Shown here piece after piece: positions 54,137-63,872 of a DNA stretch of 64,000 nt. The stretch comes from Variovorax paradoxus EPS (GTDB lineage: Bacteria; Pseudomonadota; Gammaproteobacteria; Burkholderiales; Burkholderiaceae_C): positions 1,860,001-1,924,000 of the forward strand of contig NC_014931.1 in assembly GCF_000184745.1 (NCBI RefSeq). The letters are read 5' to 3'. The notes beneath the pieces were generated by a model, which worked only from the letters and a program-made list of their open reading frames with translations, searched no databases and was not told the origin of the DNA. Made by a program: the position numbers and the translations under genes. Position 1 is the first letter of the stretch; each line of letters starts with the position of its first letter.

Positions 54137-55966
54137 TCAGGGCTTCGGGTTCTGCGCCTTGAGCGCGTCTTCCATCGCCTTCATCGGATCGCTCTCGGTG
54201 CTTTCCACCGAGGGCTCCGGCGCCCCAGGTGCGGCTGCACCCGGCGCGCCCGGCTCGGCGCCCGGTGCGGCTTCCTCGGGGCCGCCGTAGGGATCGGTCG
54301 GCGTTGCGCCCTCGTCGGACTTCAGGCTGTCACGCATCTGCGCGCCGATGTCGTCGAGGTTGACCTTCACTTCCTTGTCGAGGCTGCCCGTCACGATCTG
54401 CGGGAACGCGATCAGCACGCCCACCATGGTGAGCTGAATCAGCACGAACGGGACCGCGCCCTTGTAGATCTGCATCGTCGTGACCGGCTCCATGACCTTC
54501 TGCGTCACGCGGTCCACGTACTGCTTCTCGGGTGCGACCGAGCGCAGGAAGAAGAGCGCGAACCCGAAGGGCGGGTGCATGAACGAGGTCTGCATGTTCA
54601 CCGCCAGCAGCACGCCGAACCAGATGAGGTCGATGCCCATCTTGTGCGCCACCGGTGCCAGGAGCGGCACCACGATGAACGACAGCTCGAAGTAATCGAG
54701 GAAGAACGCCAGGAAGAACACCAGCACGTTCACCGCGATCAAAAAGCCCACCGGTCCGCCGGGCAGCGACGTCAGCAGGTGCTCAACCCAGATCGGGCCG
54801 TCCGCCGCCTGGAACACCAGGCTGAACACCGTGGCGCCGATCAGGATGAACATCACGAAGCTGGAGAGCCGCGTGGTCGAGCCCAGCGCCTGCTTGAGCA
54901 GCGAGAAGCTCATGCGACGGCGGACCCAGGCCATGATGAGCGCGCCCATGGCACCCATTGCGCCGCCTTCGGTCGGCGTGGCCACGCCCAGGAAGATGGT
55001 GCCGAGCACCAGGAAGATCAGCAGCAGCGGCGGAATCAGCACGAAGGTGACCCGCTCGGCCAGGCGCGACAAGAGGTTGAGCTTCAGGCCCTTGTTGATC
55101 AGCGCGATCACCAGCGCCACGAACACGCCGCCGCACATGGCGACGACGACCTTTTCGTCGGTCGCCACGGAGGTCACTTCACGGCCCTGGAACCAGGTGT
55201 GCACCAATTCCATGTTGCGCGCCAGCACCACGGCCACCACTGCTGACAGGGCGGTGATGCCCACCAGCGAGGCGTAGCCGCCGCTGCCGTTGGGTTCGCG
55301 GAAGGTGCGTGCCTCGGGCGGCAGCGCGGGCACGTGCGTGGGCTTGAAGATCGCGAGGAACACCACGTACAGCACGTACAGGCCCATCAGCATGAAGCCG
55401 GGCAGGAAGGCGCCCTTGTACATGTCGCCGACGCTCTTGCCGAGCTGGTCGGCCATGATGATCAGCACCAGCGAGGGCGGGATGATCTGCGCGAGCGTGC
55501 CCGAGGCGGCGATGACGCCGCTGGACAGGCGCCGGTCGTAGCCGTAGCGCAGCATGATCGGCAGCGAGATCAGGCCCATCGAGATGACCGAGGCAGCCAC
55601 CACGCCGGTGGTCGCCGCCAGCAGCGCGCCGACGAAGATCACCGCCAGCGCGAGGCCGCCGCGCATCGGACCGAAGACCTGGCCGACCGTGTCGAGCAAG
55701 TCCTCGGCCATGCCGCTTCGCTCGAGTATGAGTCCCATGAGCGTGAAGAAGGGCACGGCCAGCAGCGTGTCGTTGGCCATGATGCCGATCAGCCGCTGCG
55801 GCAGCCACGCCATCACCGACGACTGGAACACGCCGAGCTCGACGCCCACGAAACCGAAGAAGAGGCCGCAGGCCCCGAGGCTGAAGGCCACCGGGAAACC
55901 CAGCAGCAGGAAACAGATGAGCCCCGCGAACATGATCGGGGCGAAGTTGGCAACGATGAATTCCAT
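54137..55966 (-). CDS. TRAP transporter large permease, DctM type
   Basis: The 609-residue permease is much longer than the usual 425-450. The first half has MEFIVANFAPIMFAGLICFL and the family segment GALLAATTGVVAASVISMGL, with TLAQIIPPSLVLIIMADQLG. An extra region of about 100 residues (around 220-330) holds two more helices. The second half has ATPTEGGAMGAMGALIM. The C-terminal ~75 residues are a Pro/Ala/Gly/Glu-rich soluble tail (GGPEEAAPGAEPGAPGAAAP). It works with the small subunit upstream (24 bases) and presumably with the convergent binding protein. Confidence 0.88.
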   Translation of the reverse strand: MEFIVANFAPIMFAGLICFLLLGFPVAFSLGACGLFFGFVGVELGVFQSSVMAWLPQRLIGIMANDTLLAVPFFTLMGLILERSGMAEDLLDTVGQVFGPMRGGLALAVIFVGALLAATTGVVAASVISMGLISLPIMLRYGYDRRLSSGVIAASGTLAQIIPPSLVLIIMADQLGKSVGDMYKGAFLPGFMLMGLYVLYVVFLAIFKPTHVPALPPEARTFREPNGSGGYASLVGITALSAVVAVVLARNMELVHTWFQGREVTSVATDEKVVVAMCGGVFVALVIALINKGLKLNLLSRLAERVTFVLIPPLLLIFLVLGTIFLGVATPTEGGAMGAMGALIMAWVRRRMSFSLLKQALGSTTRLSSFVMFILIGATVFSLVFQAADGPIWVEHLLTSLPGGPVGFLIAVNVLVFFLAFFLDYFELSFIVVPLLAPVAHKMGIDLIWFGVLLAVNMQTSFMHPPFGFALFFLRSVAPEKQYVDRVTQKVMEPVTTMQIYKGAVPFVLIQLTMVGVLIAFPQIVTGSLDKEVKVNLDDIGAQMRDSLKSDEGATPTDPYGGPEEAAPGAEPGAPGAAAPGAPEPSVESTESDPMKAMEDALKAQNPKP

Positions 55967-55990
55967 GGTGTTTGTCTGGCGCCTGGTCGT

Positions 55991-56635
55991 TCAGTGTTGC
56001 GGCTTGGGGGCTGCGCCCGTGCCTGCTGTTGCTGCGGCAGCCTTGGCGGCGTCCGCCTCGGCCTGCAGGCGCAGCGCCTCGATGAGTTCGGCCTCGGCCG
56101 TCTTGTCGGTCAGCCGGCCCATCGGGTCGGGACCTTGTCCGCGCAGGAAGGCAATGCGCTTGATCAGCTCCGACCAGCCCTGCAAGAGCAGCAGCGTGAA
56201 GCCCACCGGCAGGGCCGCCCACACCGGCCAGCGAATGAGGCCACCCGAGTTGCCCGACATCTCGCCCGACTGGTACATCTGGATCACCACGGGCATCGAC
56301 AGGTAGAGCACCGTGATGCACAGCGGCGTGAGGAAGCAGGCGAAGCCGATGACGTCGATCCACACCTGTTTCTTCTTGGACAAGCGGCTGTTGACCACGT
56401 CGATGCGCACATGCTCCCGATGCAGCAGCGTGTAGCCGGCGGCGATCAGGAACGACCACGCAAAGAGGTACCACTGCACTTCGAGGAAGGCGTTGGAACT
56501 GGTGTTGAAGACCTTGCGGACGATCGCGTTGAGTGCGCTGATCACCGTGGCGGCCAGGATGAGCCAGATGGCGTATTTGCCCACCTGGGCATTGAGCCAG
56601 TCGATGGCCCGGGACAGCTTGAGCAAGCCTTGCAT
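55991..56635 (-). CDS. TRAP transporter small permease, DctQ type
   Basis: The 214-residue protein has four membrane helices (about residues 15-38, 50-70, 95-115 and 150-170). The family segment VQWYLFAWSFLIAAGYTLLH is followed by REHVRIDVVNSRLSKKKQVW. The C-terminal 40 residues are Ala-rich and soluble, similar in style to the tail of the large permease. DctQ binds the large subunit to form the sodium-driven membrane complex. It is the first gene of the permease pair and starts about 125 bases from the divergent EgtB/SenA-like frame at 56758. Confidence 0.88.
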   Translation of the reverse strand: MQGLLKLSRAIDWLNAQVGKYAIWLILAATVISALNAIVRKVFNTSSNAFLEVQWYLFAWSFLIAAGYTLLHREHVRIDVVNSRLSKKKQVWIDVIGFACFLTPLCITVLYLSMPVVIQMYQSGEMSGNSGGLIRWPVWAALPVGFTLLLLQGWSELIKRIAFLRGQGPDPMGRLTDKTAEAELIEALRLQAEADAAKAAAATAGTGAAPKPQH

Positions 56636-56799
56636 TACATCTCCATTTTTGTATTGGGAGCCTCCAGATACGACGGCACCCGACGCGCTGGCCTTGTGTG
56701 CCAGCGGGTCGGGTGGGTGAGGCGGTGCGGATTCTATCGGTGTAGCCGGAAAGTTCCTTGAGGGCGTACCCAGGGTCGTCGGCTGTTCATAATGTCACC

Positions 56800-58098
56800 A
56801 TGGCCCAGACACCGCGACACACACCGTCTGCCGCCGGGGCGGCATCGTGGTCGATCGACGCTCCCGAGATTCGCAGCGCTGGCCGCGACCTGCTCTCGCT
56901 GGCCCTGATCGACGCGCGCAACCACACGCTCCACCTGCTCTCCCTGTACGAAGAGGCGCTGGGCTCCGAAGCCCTCGCCGTGCCGCCCGTGCCCGAAGAA
57001 GAGGGCGTGGTGCCTCCGGTGTGGCTGGCCGGGCACATCGGCTGGTTCGCCGAGTGGTGGATCGGCCGCAACACGCAGCGCGCCTTCGGCATCGACTGCC
57101 CGGTGCGTCCCACGCGCCTCGCGGCCATCGAACCGAGTGCCGACGACTGGTGGAATCCGGCGCACAGTTCGCCCGGCCGCCGCTGGTCGGCCGACCTGCC
57201 TTACCTCGGCCAGACCAAGGCCTACCTGCTCGAGACGCTGGAGAGCACGCTCGAGCTGCTCGAGCACGCGGCCGAGACCGACGCGGGCCTCTACTTCTAC
57301 CGCCTCGCGCTGTTCCACGAAGACCTGCGCGGCGAGCAGTTCGTGGTGATGGCGCAAACGCTCGGGCTGCCGCTTGGCATCGAGCAGGCGCCCATCGCCG
57401 TCACGCGCGAGCCGCTCCTGGTGCCCGCCACGCGCTGGGAACTGGGCCTGCCCGAGAGCGGCTTCGCCTTTGCGCAGGAGCGCGCCGTGCACCGCATCGA
57501 CGTGCCCGAGTTCGAGATCGATGCACAGCCCGTCACCTGGAACCAGTACATCGAATTCGTCGACGACGGCGGCTACGACCGCGACGAGCTGTGGCATCCC
57601 GAAGGCTGGCGCTGGCTGGCCGCGCAGGTCGAGGGGCGGCGCGGGCCGCGCCATGTCGAGCAGATCGGCGTGGCGCGCAACGGAACCGGAGGCTCGGTGC
57701 TGCAGCACCGCTTCGGCGTCACCGTGCGCGCGGCGGGGCACCACAGCGCGGTGCACCTGAGCTGGTGGGAGGCCGACGCCTGGGCGCGCTGGGCGGGGCG
57801 CCGCATCGCGACCGAGGTCGAGTGGGAAATCGCGGCGCACACGGCCGCGCGGCGAGGCTTCCGCTGGGCCGATGTGCACGAGTGGACGGCGGGCACGCTG
57901 CAGCCATGGCCCGGGTTCCGGGCCGACCCCTGGAGCGCGGGCGGCGAGTTCGATCCGGTGGCTGCCTTCGGCCGGGCGCGCGTGCTGCGCGGTGCATCGT
58001 TCGCCACGCGTGCGCGGCTTCGTTCGCCGCGCCGCCGGAGCTTTGCGCTGCCGGAACGAGACGACGGCTTCTTCGGCTTCAGGACCTGCGCGCTGTAG
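56800..58098 (+). CDS. EgtB/SenA-like nonheme-iron enzyme with altered iron motif
   Basis: The 432-residue protein has a DinB-like N-terminal region (H79 in LAGHIGWFAEWW; H173 in LFHEDLRGEQF) and a C-terminal FGE-sulfatase/SUMF1 domain (from about residue 225, with HLSWWEADAWARWAGRRIAT and FFGFRTC). This is the plan of ergothioneine synthase EgtB and of selenoneine synthase SenA known from Variovorax. The usual HxxxH iron pair reads H173-E-D-L-R177, so the second His is Arg. No senB, senC, egtD or egtC gene is adjacent. ATG 56800 is chosen; a TTG at 56758 would add 14 residues. Confidence 0.72.
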   Translation: MAQTPRHTPSAAGAASWSIDAPEIRSAGRDLLSLALIDARNHTLHLLSLYEEALGSEALAVPPVPEEEGVVPPVWLAGHIGWFAEWWIGRNTQRAFGIDCPVRPTRLAAIEPSADDWWNPAHSSPGRRWSADLPYLGQTKAYLLETLESTLELLEHAAETDAGLYFYRLALFHEDLRGEQFVVMAQTLGLPLGIEQAPIAVTREPLLVPATRWELGLPESGFAFAQERAVHRIDVPEFEIDAQPVTWNQYIEFVDDGGYDRDELWHPEGWRWLAAQVEGRRGPRHVEQIGVARNGTGGSVLQHRFGVTVRAAGHHSAVHLSWWEADAWARWAGRRIATEVEWEIAAHTAARRGFRWADVHEWTAGTLQPWPGFRADPWSAGGEFDPVAAFGRARVLRGASFATRARLRSPRRRSFALPERDDGFFGFRTCAL

Positions 58099-58104
58099 CG
58101 CCGC

Positions 58105-59544
58105 TCAGCGTTCGCCGCCTGCTTCCGACGACAGCGGCGGCGCCACTTCCTCCAGCGGCTTGCGCTCCGCATCTGCCGCATAGCGCAGCGCGAGCAGTCC
58201 CGCGACGATGACCAGCGCCGCGCCGATCAGGTAGCCCGCCATCACCGCGCCGCGGCTGCCGGTCTCGATCAGTTCGCCGAACAGTACCGGTGCCACGAAG
58301 CCGCCCGCGCCCATGCCGATGGCATAGAAGATCGCGATGGCCATGGCGCGCATCTCGAGCGGGAACACTTCGCTGACCGTCAGGTAGGCCGAACTCGCCG
58401 CGGCAGAGGCGAGGAAGAACACCGCCGACCAGCACAGCGCCTGGCTGCGCGCATCGAGCCAGCCGTTCATGAAGGCCCAGCCGGTGAGCGCGAGGCCGAC
58501 ACCGGCGAACACATAGGTGAGCGCAATCATCCGGCGCCGGCCCACGCTGTCGAACAACGGCCCCAGCAGCAGCGGCCCGAGCACGTTGCCGAGCGCAAAT
58601 GGAAAGATGTAGAGCGCCACGCGGCCCTCGGGCACGCCGTAGAAACGGGTGAGCACCAGCGCGTAGGTGAAGAAGATCGCGTTGTAGAAGAAGGCCTGCG
58701 AGATCATCAGCGCCGCAGCCACCACGCTGCGCGCCGTGTAGCGCCGCAGCAGCACGCGCGCCACTTCGCGCATCGAGGGGCTGTTCGCCCGCGCGGCCGT
58801 GTAGTTCACGTGGCCTCGCGGCGCCGGCAGCGGTCCGTGCTGCGCCTGGACTTCGTGCTCGATGCCCGCCACGATGCGTTCGGCCTCGTCGACACGCCCG
58901 TGCGCGATGAGCCAGCGCGGGCTTTCGGGCACATGGCGCCGCACCAGCAGGATCGCCACCGCCAGCACCGCGCCCAAGGCGAAGCCCGCGCGCCAGCCCC
59001 ACACCGGGCCGATCACGCGCGCGTCGAGCAGCACGAGGCTGAGCGCCGCGCCCAGTGCCGCGCCGATCCAGAAGCTGCCGTTGATCGCGAGGTTGACGCG
59101 CCCGCGCACCCGCGCCGGAATGAGTTCGTCGATGGCCGAATTGATGGCCGCGTACTCGCCGCCGATGCCCAGGCCCGTGACGAAGCGGCACAGCGCGAAG
59201 AACGCGAAGTCGGGTGAGAAGGCCGTGGCCAGCGTGCCCACCGTGTAGACCGCCAGCGTGATGAGGAACAGCTTCTTGCGCCCGAGCCGGTCGGTGAGCC
59301 GTCCGAAGACGAGCGCGCCGACGACGGCACCCGCAATGTAGATGGACCCCGACCAGCCGATCTCACCCGCCGTGAGGCCCAGCGTGTCGGGCCGCTCGAG
59401 CACCGCGCCGATGGAGCCCACCAGCGTGACCTCCAGGCCGTCCAGGATCCATGCCACGCCCAGCGCGATGACCACGCGCCAGTGCCAGCGCGACCAGGGC
59501 AGGCGGTCCAGCCGGGCGGGAATGTCGCTGCTGAGCGCCGTCAT
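58105..59544 (-). CDS. MFS transporter, metabolite:proton symporter type
   Basis: The 479-residue protein has twelve membrane helices and the MFS motif GRLTDRLGRKKLFLITLAVY between helices 2 and 3. It also has FVTGLGIGGEYAAINSAIDE (sugar-porter-like helix 4) and VPESPRWLIAHGRVDEAERI in the central loop. The branch includes aromatic-acid and niacin transporters (AAHS/sugar-porter-like). It begins 95 bases after the 2-aminoethylphosphonate transaminase gene on the same strand and ends 6 bases from the convergent EgtB/SenA-like gene. It may move a phosphonate or a breakdown product, but the substrate is unknown. Confidence 0.88.
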   Translation of the reverse strand: MTALSSDIPARLDRLPWSRWHWRVVIALGVAWILDGLEVTLVGSIGAVLERPDTLGLTAGEIGWSGSIYIAGAVVGALVFGRLTDRLGRKKLFLITLAVYTVGTLATAFSPDFAFFALCRFVTGLGIGGEYAAINSAIDELIPARVRGRVNLAINGSFWIGAALGAALSLVLLDARVIGPVWGWRAGFALGAVLAVAILLVRRHVPESPRWLIAHGRVDEAERIVAGIEHEVQAQHGPLPAPRGHVNYTAARANSPSMREVARVLLRRYTARSVVAAALMISQAFFYNAIFFTYALVLTRFYGVPEGRVALYIFPFALGNVLGPLLLGPLFDSVGRRRMIALTYVFAGVGLALTGWAFMNGWLDARSQALCWSAVFFLASAAASSAYLTVSEVFPLEMRAMAIAIFYAIGMGAGGFVAPVLFGELIETGSRGAVMAGYLIGAALVIVAGLLALRYAADAERKPLEEVAPPLSSEAGGER

Positions 59545-59639
59545 GCGGGCGATTATGCGAAGCGCGGCGTCCCCTCCGGTGTAGGACCCGTACTGCAATA
59601 TGCCGGCCTGCCGGCCTCGCGCGGCCGGACGCCGTGCGA

Positions 59640-60773
59640 TCAGGCCGGGACGGGCGCCGCCGATACCTGCCGGATGCCCATGGCCTTGAGCGTGTCCGCA
59701 ATCGCCGCGACCGCACCCGGAATGCCGGCCTCGCCGAAGTGCCCCATGCAGCCCACGCGGAAGGTTTCCACCTGCGTCAGCTTGCCCGGGTAGAGGATGT
59801 AGCCGCGCTTCTTGACCTCTTGATAGAAGGTCTTGAAGTCGTAGTTGCCATCGTCGGGCGCGTGGAAGGTGATGATGATCGGCGCCTGGATCGCAGGGTC
59901 GAGAAAGCTCCTGAAGCCCAGCGCGGCCAGCCCGTCGATGAGGCCCTTGCAGTTGCGCGCATAGCGGGCGCCGCGCGCGGCGAGGCCGCCTTCCTCGATG
60001 TACTGCGCAATGGCGGTGTCGAGCGCCGCCACCACGTGCGTGGGCGGCGTGAAGCGCCACTGCGTGGTCTTCTCCATGTACACCCACTGGTCGTACAGGT
60101 CCATGCTCAGCGAGTGGCAGTTGCCTTCGCACTTCTCGAGCGTGCTGCGCTTGATGACGACGAAGCCCATGCCCGGCACGCCTTCGAGGCACTTGCCCGA
60201 GGCGGCGACGACCGCATCGAAGGGCGTCTTGCGTGCATCGATCTCCAGCGCACCGAAGGAACTCATCGCATCGATGATCAGACCCCGGCCGTGCTTGGCA
60301 ACCACCAGCGCGATCTCGTGCAGCGGATTGAGCACGCCGGCGCCCGTTTCGCAATGGACCACGGCCACGTGGGTGATGCTGGGGTCGGCTGCGAGCGCGC
60401 GATCGACGTCGGCCGGCGAGACCTGCTTTTCCTCGGTGTAGTCGATGGTGGTCAGCTTGCGGCCGAGCACCTTGCAGATCTTCGCCAGGCGCTGGCAGTA
60501 CGCGCCGTTGCTCGGCACCAGCACATGCCCGTTGCGCGGCACGATGGTGCCGATGGCCGCTTCCACCGAGAAGGTGCCGCTGCCCTGCAGCGGCACGCAT
60601 TCGTGCGTGCCGCTGCCGTGCACGATGTTCAGCACTTCCTTGCGGATGCGCGCGGTGATCTGGTTGAAGTCGGCGTCCCATGATCCCCAGTCGCGCAGCA
60701 TCGCGTTGCGTGTGCGGTCCGAGGTGGTCAGGGGGCCGGGCGTGAGCAGGATGGGGTAGGGCGTTTGACTCAT
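59640..60773 (-). CDS. phnW: 2-aminoethylphosphonate-pyruvate transaminase
   Basis: The 377-residue aminotransferase converts 2-aminoethylphosphonate and pyruvate to phosphonoacetaldehyde and alanine. It begins [20 protein letters not shown] and carries the PLP lysine in [19 protein letters not shown], with [18 protein letters not shown] in the cofactor site. The length and motifs fit PhnW. It lies 45 bases downstream of an ABC transporter permease for the same compound, so uptake and first catabolic step are joined. No phnX or phnY gene follows within the window, so the fate of phosphonoacetaldehyde is not shown. Confidence 0.92.
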   Translation of the reverse strand: MSQTPYPILLTPGPLTTSDRTRNAMLRDWGSWDADFNQITARIRKEVLNIVHGSGTHECVPLQGSGTFSVEAAIGTIVPRNGHVLVPSNGAYCQRLAKICKVLGRKLTTIDYTEEKQVSPADVDRALAADPSITHVAVVHCETGAGVLNPLHEIALVVAKHGRGLIIDAMSSFGALEIDARKTPFDAVVAASGKCLEGVPGMGFVVIKRSTLEKCEGNCHSLSMDLYDQWVYMEKTTQWRFTPPTHVVAALDTAIAQYIEEGGLAARGARYARNCKGLIDGLAALGFRSFLDPAIQAPIIITFHAPDDGNYDFKTFYQEVKKRGYILYPGKLTQVETFRVGCMGHFGEAGIPGAVAAIADTLKAMGIRQVSAAPVPA

Positions 60774-60818
60774 GGTGTCTCCAGGCGGGGAAAGGAATGA
60801 GAGAGATGCGTTGTGTGT

Positions 60819-62555
60819 TCAGCCGCGGGCGAGGTTGCGCCAGGCCTGCGTGCGCGCGAGCAGCACGCGGGTCAGCAGCGAGTAGGCGATGCACACGAGC
60901 GTGGAAGTGACCACGATCAGGCTCGCGAGCGCCGATGCCGGGCCGATGTCGCCGGCGTCGTCCAGATGCATGATCGCGACCGAGGCGAGGATGGTCTCGG
61001 GCGTGTAGAGAAAGATGGCGCACGAGAGGCTGGCCATCGACACCACGAAGAAGTAGCGCCCGATATCGAGGATGGCCGGCAGGCACACCGGCACCGTCAC
61101 CCGCAGGAAGGTCTTGAAGAACGGCACCTTGAGCGAGGCCGAGACGGCCTCGAACTCGTTGTCGATCTGCTTGAGCGCCGTCACCGCCGTGAGGTGGCTC
61201 GAGGTGTAGTAGTGCACCACCATCGAGATGATGAGGATCGCCATCGTCTGGTACAGAAAGTTCAGCGGGTTGGCCGGATGGTTGAAGAACATCACGTAGC
61301 CGAGACCCAGCACCAGGCCTGGCACCGCCATCGACAGCACCGCCATCAGGTGCATGCCCTTGCGCATGAGGCCGAGGTTGCGCGTCTTCTCGATGAGGTA
61401 GGCGCCCACGAAGACGATGAGCGAACCGGCCACCGCGGTGACCATGGCCACCAGCAGGCTGTTGCCATAGGCCGCGGCCATGTCGCTCTCGACCAGCACG
61501 AAGTGGTAGTGCTTGAGCGTGAACGACAGGTCGTAGGGCCAGAGCGAAATCAGCGAGGTGTAGATCGCCATGCCGATGGTGGCCAGCAAGAGGCCGCACA
61601 CGACAGTGCAGAAGAGCGTGAGCAGCGTGTCGGCCACCTTGCGGCGCTTGGGGCTGTAGGGCACCGAGCGCGCGGTGAGCTGCGCCTTGAGCTTGCGCCG
61701 CACCACGTAGTCGATCACGAACGAGACGATCGAGGGCAGCAGCAGCAGCATGCCCACCACCGCGCCGATGGAGAAGTTGTGCTGCCCGACCACCTGCTTG
61801 AACACATCGACCGACAGCACGTTGAAATTGCCGCCGATCACCTTGGGCGCGCCGAAGTCGCTCACCACGTAGGTGAAGACCACGGTCGCCGCGCTGATGA
61901 GGCCGTACTTGCAGGAGGGCAGGGTGATCGTCATGAACTGGCGGAACGGCCGCGTGCGCAGCGCGGCCGCTGCTTCGTACAACCGGCCGTCGGCCAGCGA
62001 CAGTGCGGTGACCAGGATCATCAGCGCATGCGGAAAGGTGTTGTAGACCTCGGCCAGGATGATCCCCGGCGCGCCGTAGATCGACATGCCGCCCAAGAGG
62101 AACTTGAGCGCGCCTTGGTTGCCGAACCACTGCACGAACGAGATGGCCGACAGCAGCGAGGGCGCGAGCAGCGGGATCAGCGCGATGAGGCGGAACACCG
62201 CCTTCAGCGGCGCCGGCATTCGGCTGCGTGTGAGCGCGTAGGCGAAGACGAAGGCGATGGGCACCGAGATCATCACCACCGCCGCCGACACCCAGACCGA
62301 GTTCCAGGCCGCGCGCAGCAGGCTCGGCGTCTGGAAGTAGGTGATGAAGTGCGCAAGGCCGACGAAGCGGCCGTCCTTGTCCTGCACCGCGTGCGCGAGG
62401 ATGGTGACCAGCGGTGCGATGAGAAACACGAACAGCATCGCCATCACCACGAACAGGATGGCGCGCGCGATGGTTTCGTCTCGGCTCCAGCGCATCGTGG
62501 GCCGCGCGGCGAACGACGAAGCCTTCACGGCGGAAGGGTGGGCCAGCGTGTTCAT
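60819..62555 (-). CDS. 2-aminoethylphosphonate ABC transporter permease, double domain
   Basis: The 578-residue protein has about twelve membrane helices arranged as two fused permease halves, as in the iron(III)/phosphonate type. Each half has its own ATPase-docking loop, YEAAAALRTRPFRQFMTITL in the first and FEAVSASLKVPFFKTFLRVT in the second. Association with phnW and the ATPase identifies it as the putative 2-aminoethylphosphonate permease. Its start overlaps the stop of the ATPase gene (ATGA, 62552-62555), which supports coupled translation. Confidence 0.88.
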   Translation of the reverse strand: MNTLAHPSAVKASSFAARPTMRWSRDETIARAILFVVMAMLFVFLIAPLVTILAHAVQDKDGRFVGLAHFITYFQTPSLLRAAWNSVWVSAAVVMISVPIAFVFAYALTRSRMPAPLKAVFRLIALIPLLAPSLLSAISFVQWFGNQGALKFLLGGMSIYGAPGIILAEVYNTFPHALMILVTALSLADGRLYEAAAALRTRPFRQFMTITLPSCKYGLISAATVVFTYVVSDFGAPKVIGGNFNVLSVDVFKQVVGQHNFSIGAVVGMLLLLPSIVSFVIDYVVRRKLKAQLTARSVPYSPKRRKVADTLLTLFCTVVCGLLLATIGMAIYTSLISLWPYDLSFTLKHYHFVLVESDMAAAYGNSLLVAMVTAVAGSLIVFVGAYLIEKTRNLGLMRKGMHLMAVLSMAVPGLVLGLGYVMFFNHPANPLNFLYQTMAILIISMVVHYYTSSHLTAVTALKQIDNEFEAVSASLKVPFFKTFLRVTVPVCLPAILDIGRYFFVVSMASLSCAIFLYTPETILASVAIMHLDDAGDIGPASALASLIVVTSTLVCIAYSLLTRVLLARTQAWRNLARG

Positions 62556-63691
62556 GGCTTGGGCGTGCGTGCGGCCGAGAAAGCGCGGATGCGGTTGGCG
62601 CGCAGCGCGATGTCGATGGTGTTGCCTTCGCGGATGTCCAGGTCGTGCAGCTGGTTGAGCGAGAAGTGCAGGCCCAGCACCTGTCCGTGCAGCGCATCGG
62701 CCGTCACCTCGGCGATGCAGAGGCCGCCGAGGAATTCGACCTTGGTGACCCTGGCCTGCAGCCGGTTGGGCGTGTCGTCACCCAGGTGCTCGACCGCGCG
62801 GTCTTCGGGTCGCAGGTAGAGGTTGACGGCTTCGCCGGGATCGAAAGCGCCATCGCAGGCATCGCATTCGAGTTCCATGTCGCCCACCTGGAAGCGGTGG
62901 TTGCCCAGCGCCACCGAGCGCAGCACGTTGACCTTGCCCACGAAGTCCGCCACGAAGGGTGTGGCAGGTTGTTCGTAGACCTCCATGGGGGTGCCGACCT
63001 GCTCGATCACGCCGTGGTTCATGACCACGATGCGGTCGGCCATCGACAGCGCTTCTTCCTGGTCGTGCGTGACCATGATGGTGGTGATGCCGACCTGCTT
63101 TTGCAGCCGGCGGATCTCACCGCGCAGGCGAATGCGCTCCAGCGCGTCGAGCGCCGAGAGCGGCTCGTCGAGCAGCAGGAGGCCGGGGCGCGTGGCGAGC
63201 GCGCGGGCCAATGCAACGCGCTGCTGCTGGCCGCCGGAGAGTTGGCTCGGGTACTTGTTGCCCGAGGTCGGCAGGCCGACGAGCTTGAGCAACTCCTCGA
63301 CACGCGCCTTGATCTCGCCGCGTTTGGCGCGGCTGTTGACGAGGCCATAGCCGATGTTCTCGGCAATCGAGAGGTTGGGAAAAAGCGCGTACGACTGGAA
63401 CACGATGCCGTAGTCGCGCTTGTCCGGCGAGAGCCACGAGACGTCCTTGCCGTTCTGTAGGATCTGGCCGGCGGTCTGCGTCTCCAGGCCCGCGATGATG
63501 CGCAAGAGCGTGGTCTTGCCGCAGCCCGAGGGGCCGAGAAAACACAGCATCTCGCCGGGGTTCACGCGCAGGTGCACATCGCGCAATGCGCTGAAGGTCT
63601 CGAAGTCCTTGCGGACGCCAATGATCTCCAGCGCCGCGGGGGCGGCTGTGGACACGGGGCTGGTGATGAATCGGGTGTCGGTCATGTCCAT
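62552..63691 (-). CDS. 2-aminoethylphosphonate ABC transporter ATP-binding protein
   Basis: The 379-residue ATPase has Walker [13 protein letters not shown]-loop [15 protein letters not shown], signature [15 protein letters not shown], Walker [13 protein letters not shown] and H-loop [18 protein letters not shown]-terminal TOBE-like domain (about 285-370) follows. This is the PotA/FbpC-like type used with double-domain permeases. It precedes the permease with a 4-base overlap. The start at 63691 is chosen; ATG 63685 is two codons downstream. The dispersed repeat copy B lies between this gene and the binding-protein gene. Confidence 0.88.
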   Translation of the reverse strand: MDMTDTRFITSPVSTAAPAALEIIGVRKDFETFSALRDVHLRVNPGEMLCFLGPSGCGKTTLLRIIAGLETQTAGQILQNGKDVSWLSPDKRDYGIVFQSYALFPNLSIAENIGYGLVNSRAKRGEIKARVEELLKLVGLPTSGNKYPSQLSGGQQQRVALARALATRPGLLLLDEPLSALDALERIRLRGEIRRLQKQVGITTIMVTHDQEEALSMADRIVVMNHGVIEQVGTPMEVYEQPATPFVADFVGKVNVLRSVALGNHRFQVGDMELECDACDGAFDPGEAVNLYLRPEDRAVEHLGDDTPNRLQARVTKVEFLGGLCIAEVTADALHGQVLGLHFSLNQLHDLDIREGNTIDIALRANRIRAFSAARTPKP

Positions 63692-63771
63692 TTTTCGCAC
63701 TCGTCGTTGGGGCGCCGCAGGGCTCGGCGTCGCGGATTTGAAAAAGGCCGTGGACGTATCGGGTTGCTTCG

Positions 63772-63862
63772 TGGGACACCGCGGAACCGGCTTCGCCGGG
63801 CCGCAGGTGTCGCCCCCGGTAGGGGGTTGGAGAAGCGACACGAAGTGCGCGCAGCCTGGGGG
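63772..63862 (-). repeat. Dispersed intergenic repeat, copy B
   Basis: This is the inverted counterpart of copy A at 48335-48427. The two share CACTTCGTGTCGCTTCTCCA, AACCCCCT, CGGGGG and AGCCGGTTCCGCGGTGT in order. It occupies the 181-base space between the binding-protein and ATPase genes of the aminoethylphosphonate operon, and so would be transcribed with them. Confidence 0.8.
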
Positions 63863-63872
63863 CGAGCAAGCC

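Noticed and set aside
59611..59628. Hairpin CCGGCC-N6-GGCCGG between phnW and the MFS gene as a terminator
   Set aside because: No T tract follows on the minus strand and the stem is short, so a terminator cannot be supported.
58105..62697. A single 1530-codon minus-strand frame that could suggest a giant fusion protein
   Set aside because: Only its 3' part (58105-59544) is a real gene, the MFS transporter; the rest is an out-of-frame reading of phnW, the permease and the end of the ATPase gene.
60813..62819. A 668-codon plus-strand frame over the aminoethylphosphonate permease
   Set aside because: It mirrors a complete membrane transporter gene on the minus strand and is a repetitive His/Arg/Gln-rich sequence without motifs.
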